Shown here in pieces: positions 56,445-64,000 of a DNA stretch of 64,000 nucleotides. The DNA is from Plecoglossus altivelis. Lineage: Eukaryota > Chordata > Actinopteri > Osmeriformes > Plecoglossidae. Numbering within the stretch: the stretch's first letter is position 1; every line of letters starts with the position of its first letter. The position numbers and the translations under genes are program-made. The stretch spans positions 8,215,575-8,279,574 of the forward strand of contig BROE01000022.1 of NCBI GenBank assembly GCA_036571765.1, given 5' to 3'. The notes beneath the pieces are model-generated. The model saw nothing but the letters and a program-made list of their open reading frames with translations. It did not search any database and was not told where the DNA came from.

Positions 56445-59400
56445 TTGAATCTGAATAAGAAATCCCCAGTGTTTAAGCTCAACATCAGCTGTGATAACTG
56501 AGGTTCACACGAACAGCTTTGGTATTCCGCCTCAGCGTCTAGGGCTCCAAACACCACCAAGAAGCAACGCTGCTCAGTGCTCACCGTCCACTCTCTTGTC
56601 CCACACCGCTCGAGCCATGAGCCATCAGGAGGGGAATCATGTGGATTGTGGCGAAGACATTGAGCAATTAATGTGGCTACAAATAGATCAACACCATCCA
56701 TCTCCCACTCAGCTTGAGCTGTTGCCATGTAAACAGTAATCTGGCTTCTCGCCTTGCTCTCAGCATTCACAGCTAACATGTCAGAATTGACACAACAGAG
56801 CAAGGCTGGTGCTTCCATGAGAACTCTTGGTGTTCACATGGGTTTGTTTGTTTTTTTGGGGTTGTTGGATGAAATTCAAGGGGCGTTCTAAGAAAGGATA
56901 TGTTGTAAGTCATGGAGATCATAAAGGAAATGTGTTTGAGCTCTCCTGCTAACGGTGTTTATCAGTGGTTGAATAGCTGAAGTAGCTGCTCTGGTAGCCT
57001 ATGTAAAGTGCTTGCTTGTGAATGACTTCTATGCAGGTGAGCGCAGAGCTTACATACAGTATACCTTCACCATGTAAATGGAACGTGGCCTACCATGTAA
57101 AACGACAAGTCATATACTTGTTTGAAGACAATATCTGACAGTGAATAAAAACCGGGTTGTATCAATGGTCTCAGCATAAGCATATTATGTTAACCTTAAC
57201 TTGGGCTAATCTGTATATGTTTAAATGTAGAACATGTAAATCTACCTGGTGTACTGTCATGTGGGTCTTTTTTTTGCATTAGTGATTGGGGGAATAGGCC
57301 TTCGAAATGATACATCTCACCCATGACAACGACAACACACCTGGACAATACATCCAAGTGTGTTGCTGTTTACCGGCACACATGTTGTGGCCTCGTTAAC
57401 TAAGCATCATAGCTCATCTCTCTACCGAAAGTGAATTGGTGGTGCATCGTGGTTGTGTGCGTGGCTGGCGGAGCGTGGCTGTGCTGTTTGATCTCTTAAA
57501 GCCTGACCGGCGTCTGGCTTTCTGCTCAGTGTACCGCATCTGGGCTGTGGGAAACATCCAGGATCCCCAGACATGGTAGCAGCACTGCATCTAGCCTGCG
57601 TTGGCAGGACGTGGAGCAGATCCTGAGGCAAGACCTGTGTGGTCTGGCTGTGGACGGAGATCTAAGGGGCTGATATACAGACCAGTGTGTGTGTGTGTGG
57701 CTTTTTTTTTCGGTACAGAATTCAAAGTATGCCCACATCCCCAAACACAGAACAGTAGAAGGTAGATGGATGCATTCATGTTCATTCCCGTTTTTTGTCC
57801 ATGTTTGGTATTCCTGGTACATCACCAGTTGATTTCTGTATACCTCCACTGTTTGTTCTTTCCTTTCGCTCTCCTTTTCTATTGTTTTTCTCTCTTTTAC
57901 CACTGGGAGGGATACATCCTGCTTCTATTCTTAAGGGTACCATTTTCCACCCCAGTATTGGCTGCTGTATGTGGTATATGTATATTATAGTTGTTGTAAA
58001 CATAAACCCTCTAACCTCTCTCAACTGTTTCATCTGAACAGTCAGGATATGCACAGACAGTATGCATATTTCATTTATTCTAAGTTGGCACAGCCGCTAT
58101 TCTGATAGGATAAGCAGCAGTGAGATTGGACCAGCTCTATATCAGTCTTCACAAATAAAATAAGCCTATATCAGTACTATATTGTAAAAAGATTTCTCCT
58201 CTTGTTATGAGATTACGGTCTTAGTAGACTAAGAAACATTTGTGTTTTTATCTAGTTGAGCATTTCAAAAGTATACTACAGTTGCTATTTGCAGACTGCC
58301 AACTGACATCAAAAGTAATGTACTCTCTCAGGAGTACTAACATTTGGCAAATCGAGTCAAAACATTAGTTCTCTCCTATCAGGCCATATGTGGCAGGGCC
58401 CAAGCATTGATTGTAGTCTTAAGTCTGGTGTGCAGAAAGAGTGCCATGCCTACAGAAATGCTGGAAAGGACCGTTCCAGAATACATTTTTTCATCGCTAA
58501 TCTGAGCTATTCTTTTCATGCATAACATTTTTTTTTGCATTTTGTAGTCATACATTGTTCACATACTTTCACATGCTTTTTCATGCAGACTTGCTCTCCA
58601 ACATATTCTCAAACCTTAACACAAACAATTCACAACAAGCACAAAATGTAAGCAAATTGAAATAGACAAACGAGACACAAAAATGCCTTATCAATGCGTC
58701 AACGCATAACTGCACATCGTCTGCAACACGTGTTGTGCGTTGCGTTAGCACCTGCGAGTGCGTTGTAGCTGCATTCTTCCAAGATGACAGAGACGGGAGG
58801 CTAGAATCGTTTCTGTGACTCTTAATTCCTTCTAAGTGCTGAGTGGGGAAAAGGCAAGAAAAACAAACACACGTCTGCTACAGAAGCCACCCACCCACTG
58901 TGGAAAATCAAGAGTGGACGCTTTCAGACAAAGTGGGGTTTGAATAATGTGAACAGAGTCGTCACTACCTGTCTTCGCTGCTGCGTCTTGGGAGGGCGAG
59001 CCCGTTAACGAGCCACCAAGCGCCTGTACGCAACAAGGCAAAGAGTCGAATTCAATTAAAAGTCTGCGAGCCACCAAGGAGCCGATCCCAAGCGACCAAT
59101 ATAACTACATGCTCCCAACAGTGGCCTCAGATCTGTGGCTCCAAATGGGCTCATTTAGATAATCTTCAATTGATTGTGATGGGGTTTTTTTTTTTCTTTC
59201 TGACCACATCCACAGATTGCAGACGGACAAGCTTCATCCTATTTTCAAGGCTGGCAGCGTTGACATCGTAATGTTGTGGCGGCGAAACGTTTCGCTATTA
59301 ATTGAAAAGCTTTTATCTAGATGACTGGTAAATGTGGAACTGCAAAGCCAGGCTTGATCAGGACCCAGTCAAGGTCAGAGCACTTTTATTCTGCCGCTGC

Positions 59401-59855
59401 TGAACGCACACACTAAAATCCCCCCTTTTTGACCTGCTAAGTGCTCTTGGTCAAGTAGGGCTATCATAACACTGCGGGTCAGCCTACCTTTCTCTTATTT
59501 TCCACCATCATAACCCTATTAATCAGTTGCTTTAGTCTATATCTCCTATCATGCTGTTTGGCAAGACTCTTCTAACGAGAGGTTTAATGGAAGAAGAGCC
59601 TAAGGTCCTCACCTGCCATTAAACATGTCAAAACTCAACTTCATGTTGCTTTTGTTCAAGTGGTGTGTTTACCCATTGGATAGTTATTTGTTGACATCTG
59701 TCTTGTTTGTTCCATGTACCTGTTCACGTGTACAGCCTCTCCTGGATGACTTCCTCCGCTTCCGTTGCCATGGGAGGAATTGATAGATGATTATGGATGT
59801 TTGGAGACCGTGTTTGTGCATGTTGCATGAATGCAGCCTCGCGTTCTTTCCTGCT

Positions 59856-59891
59856 GGGGCTGGGGCTGGGGCTGGGGCTGGGGCTGGGGCT
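59856..59891. repeat. (GGGGCT)6 hexanucleotide array
   Basis: Six consecutive GGGGCT units on the plus strand. Runs of four G separated by two bases fit the pattern of a G-quadruplex-forming sequence. Confidence 0.95.
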
Positions 59892-62764
59892 GGCTGCAGG
59901 AGCCCTTTGGCCCAGTGTTACATAAGCAGAGCCCAGCTGAGGCTCACAGGACTGCCGCCATGCGCCACGGAGCACAGCTTCACTTAATGGCATCAGGCAC
60001 AGGGAACACACAGACTCCTATTGACCCTTCCTCCCTCCTTGCCACTCCACACACATAACAAACACAACTGCAATCTATTTGAGCTATAATGTGATCAAGT
60101 TGGGATTGGAGATCTGAGACACCTGACAGGGCCTGGCCAGGCTAGCTTGTATGCATACAATCTACATTTTTAATGGGCTCTATGGACACTTCTAGTCCTT
60201 AACAGGGGGTTCTTTTTTTCTTTTAAGAGCCCTGAGGTGGCGTTAAAAGTACTGTAAAAAAAACAGGTAGGTCCTTACTCAACCCTGTCAGCCGCATTTT
60301 TCTGAAGAATAAGTCGCTTGAAAGCACTGTGCTTGTTTACCTCACAAAGCTGGTCAGCCTTCAGTTTCGTGTGAAAGAGATTACCATATCTCTATGGCCT
60401 CTGCCCTCCACCAACCAGGAAATGATTGCTCATTTGAATGGACTAATTACTACAAGTGCAGTGACACTCATCAGGGCTCAGAGAAATGTCCGCATTAGTA
60501 ATTGGGGATTGTGTCTCCTTAGCAACACATTGATTCTGAGCCCTTTCCCGCTCTCCAGCTGTGGTTAATGGGATCTGTAGTTTGTGGACTGTGAGAGAGG
60601 AGGACATCAAGCACACCCTGTAACTAGTGTCTGTTCTAGTGATGATGAAAAGTGATGCTGCAGGACAGAGATCTGTTTCTTGTTAAAGGTGAGCAGATCT
60701 TTCCTTTAGTTGTTTCAGAAGGGCAAAGAGGCTGAATGTTGGCAGTTTGTGTCAACTATGACACCATGGCAGCTGGCAGGACATGGTGGTTTGTGTGGCA
60801 GGTTGATCCTGGACTGGACTTGGAGCAGTCCTGGTGTGGAGCCTGGCACTCCTATTGCATGCCAGACAAGGCGAGGGAAAGAGGAAAAGAGGGGTACTGA
60901 TTGGGGCCGGGGGGGGAGTCACATGATCACAGCTGTGCTCCCTGTACGATCAGAAGATGGCAAGGAAGAATCAAAGGGAAACATGAAGAAAAGTAGAAAG
61001 TAGAAAGAAAGTACACGATGGAAAAAGAAGTGCCCGTTTTGTTGCTTCTCTCTGAGCGAACTTCATCACGAAGATGATGAGACACCGGCACACATTGAGT
61101 GCCCAAAGCCAACCGAACTACTTGTCCACCTAGGGCTATTAATCAATAAAATTCACCCTAACTCAACAACGTACACAGTGTCCCGGATACAGTACCTATG
61201 GTAGACACGTCAGCAAATCCATAATAAGAGACTACCACGTCAGATGGTTTGCATGTTACTTTTGCCTAAAGATTGTCCCTTTCATCTTGAGTTTTGCAAA
61301 GCGCATACCTTATTTAAAGCAACAAGTAAATATAATATAGTCACAATAGCATGTAACGTATATAGAAGGGAGACTGATCACGTGACTCAAAACCCCCTAA
61401 GCCGCCCCATGCCTTCGTGTTTGAAATGGGGCTATATTTAGAGTGACTTTCAGTCCGTCTCTCTGTCTCTCGCTTTGTATTTTGAATAGAGAGATGAAAA
61501 AAGCGAACGTGTTTTTTTTGTCCTTGTCTGATGGTGGGCCCACCTTTCGTCTTCAAAGCCACGATTCAGACGTTGACCTTTCTGACCCACCAGGCCCCAT
61601 CACATCTGTATTGGAAATCTCCCTGTGAGGAAGTCACCCTGAGATGGACCGTTTGATTGGACACTTTATTTAACTGTCATCCAAAAGACTGTCCTCCCTC
61701 TTTCCTCTGCCGCCATCTCCAGCCCTTCATCCTCTCTGGTCTCGCCCTACCATCCATAACAGGTCACATGATGATGTGTTCGTGGAACACAAGATGGAAT
61801 TGGAACTGAGAAAGTTCCTGGAGGAGAGGTGTGGCACTGATATAATTGGGAACAGCAGTGCTTTGTATTGTCTGATGTAATGTGTTTGTGTGTGTGCGCG
61901 CATTTAAGACATTTTTTTGTTTTTTTTGCCTCCTTGGCATCATGGTGCTAATGGAATCAATTCAATACAAAAAGGCCTTTTGCTTTTCTTGTTCCTTCAG
62001 CTGGTTTGAATGTCAGGCAGGTCATATCTCAAACTCTGAGAGGAAAACCTCATTGTTTGCATTTGTTTGTAACATCTGCCAGAGAACACAACTGCACATA
62101 AACCACTGCATTTTCTCTTGTCGTAGTACACAACGTGATTAAAATGGAATTAGTATACAGAATGAGGAAATGCTCTGGAGAGTTGCTTACAGATAGGCTT
62201 TAGTGAAGGGTTGGTCTTGGAGCATTCCAAATACCATAGTCTGATTTGGAAAGAATCAGTCAATGCTGTTTTTTATGTCATAAATAAATATACTTAAAAC
62301 AACTTCCAGCAGGCTTAATATAGCGTGTTTGGCTGCTGCTTTTAGTTCTACCTCTGTAGTGACACAGGGCCCAGGGTGAAAGGTCTGGAACATTTCAGTC
62401 CAAGGCCTTGCAGCTCCACAGTGTTGAGCCCACACAGTCCAAGAACGCCTGCTCACACTAATCAGCTAACTGCACATGACTTGCATTTCTTCTAAGAGCC
62501 TACAATGGGTCTCATTGTCCTGACCTAGGAGAGTCTGCAGTGAGGAATCACATCGAAAATCATATCAAACCAAATTCAGATACACTCCTGATGATGGCTG
62601 GCTCCTCGTCGAGTTAAGTGCTGAAATGCATTGATGGTTAAACAGTTATCAGTCAACATTTTTTTGTTGTAAGACCCTTTCCTGGTGGAAAGGTGTTACA
62701 GCTGGGGCATGATGGACACCCAAGAAGTATAGAAATGGTGCTGTGTTTCTGTCTGCTGGGAAGA

Positions 62765-63075
62765 GTTAGTTAGGAGGGGAGGGGAGGGAAGGACAGGATA
62801 GTAGGGAAGGAGAGAATAGAAAAGAGGAGGGATTGAGAGGAGAGGAGATGAAAGGACTGGGAGGAAAAGGAAATAGGTGACCAGGGGAAGTGAGGGGAGG
62901 AGAGGGGTGACAAGGGAAGGAGGCGGGAGGAGAAGAAAGAAAAGCATGGAGAAGAGGAGGGGAAGGAGAGGATATGGGAGAGAAAAGGAGGGACAAAGAT
63001 GGAGGGGAAGCAAGAGGAGGTGACAAGGAAGGGGAGCGAGCGTGAGTGAAGGAGAAGCGAGGGGATAAGATCACA
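62765..63075. repeat. Long polypurine (GGA/GAA-rich) tract
   Basis: About 310 bases that are almost all purine on the plus strand, built from AGGGGA, GGAGAGG and GAAAGG words without a fixed unit. The three long overlapping minus-strand ORFs here (Ser/Pro/Leu/Phe-rich) are composition artefacts. Confidence 0.9.
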
Positions 63076-64000
63076 AGAAGGGTAAAATGGGGACTCTGCT
63101 GAATAGGTAAATATTGACACCCAGGCTGCCTCGCTCCCTTGAGATTTTATGGTTCCTGCTGGCAATTATTAGTAGTCCTCTGAAATAATGTTGCACCTAG
63201 CGAGGAGCACAGGCGAGCGAGCAACCACACCAAGCTGTGCAGCCCGTTCCCTGGTTACTACAACCACACAGAACATGCAGAAACACATTAAGCATCACTC
63301 AGTCAACACAGCCACACACACGCATGTTGGCATAATGGGTTTATTTGGGAAGATAAGTGAACAGCAGGCTGGCTGTGAATGGTACTTCCACATACTTTGT
63401 CACCGCCATTGAATCATGGACGTGGATTCTAGGAAAGCTGTTGTACTCCGGTACCGTGAACCTTCACCAATCAGAACTGTCTCTACCGAAACAGCGGCCC
63501 GGAGACTTAGAAAACGGTGCGTGAGAGGAGAACGCTTCAAGGGACAGCTGTTGCTGGCTCATTCTGTATCGCTTGCTGACGATCTCTTCAGGTGTGCGTT
63601 GTGTGCCACATGCTCATGCCAGAGCGGCTAACCTGGATGGAGCGAGGCTCCATGTTGGCGAGCGCTGACAGGAGTGCCTCTGTCTTTCATGCTTGCAGAT
63701 AGTTTCTTTCTTCAATTAGACGGACGTCTACGCAAATCGCCTGTTGTCTGCCAACTAGTCCCCCAAAATTGGGTGTGCCTCAGCTGTCTAACCCGCTGTG
63801 TCGAAGGCCCACCCACCGTGGGCTGGGCCAAGTTCCTCTTCATTAGGGCAGAAGCCGACAGCGTGCTCGCGGCGTTCGTTTCTTCCTCATCTCGCTGCTC
63901 GGTGCAAGCTGGAAGTTGTAGTTCTTGCAAGGAAAGCAGACAGATGTTTTATTCATTTGTCTTGTGGTGCTGATTGCTGTGGGAGTTGTCCATTATCCCC

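Larger units (their letters stand above)
46314..64000 (+). other. adcy5 intron 1 (5' 17.7 kb)
   Basis: I found no sequence resembling adcy5 exon 2 (the SNVLIFSCTN region) or any other recognisable exon, so intron 1 is longer than 17.7 kb. It holds the listed microsatellites, a GGGGCT hexanucleotide array, a long purine tract and several moderately AT-rich stretches with dense transcription-factor-like words that could be conserved noncoding elements. ORFs in this region look random. Confidence 0.7.

Noticed and set aside
62696..63165. Three overlapping minus-strand ORFs of 102-131 aa, rich in Ser, Pro, Leu and Phe
   Set aside because: Composition artefact of the polypurine tract, with several frames of the same strand open at once.

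Overview
The window is eukaryotic nuclear DNA, almost certainly from a ray-finned (teleost) fish. Short vertebrate-type exons with GT-AG introns, many dinucleotide microsatellites and two dispersed-repeat remnants of fish type support this. The proteins are close to human ARL5A, CACNB4, STAM2, HACD2 and ADCY5. I cannot name the species.

Layout. Three genes lie on the minus strand: arl5a (465-4411, 6 coding exons, 179 aa), cacnb4 (7532-27082, 14 coding exons, 520 aa, plus an alternative first exon at 21701-21745) and stam2 (30184-36124, 14 coding exons, 499 aa). Two lie on the plus strand: hacd2 (36776-40381, 7 coding exons, 244 aa) and the first coding exon of adcy5 (45390-46313, 308 aa). The last 17.7 kb is the start of adcy5 intron 1, with no further exon that I can recognise. 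Exon borders were read by hand from splice signals, reading phase and family similarity. The phases add up to open frames, with total lengths equal or close to the human proteins.

The genes do not form one pathway. arl5a encodes a Golgi-associated small G protein, cacnb4 a voltage-gated calcium channel beta subunit, stam2 an ESCRT-0 endosomal sorting adaptor, hacd2 an ER fatty-acid-elongation dehydratase and adcy5 a membrane adenylyl cyclase.

The most informative feature is gene order. In human, ARL5A-CACNB4-STAM2 (2q23) and HACD2-ADCY5 (3q21) are on different chromosomes. Here they are joined through a head-to-head stam2/hacd2 pair with 651 bp between start codons. That mirrors the human paralogous pair STAM/HACD1 on 10p12. 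Other points are alternative cacnb4 start exons, two microsatellites lying inside splice signals, four perfect matches to a degenerate CTCF core motif, and several low-complexity tracts able to form unusual DNA structures. I found no sign of a novel gene system.
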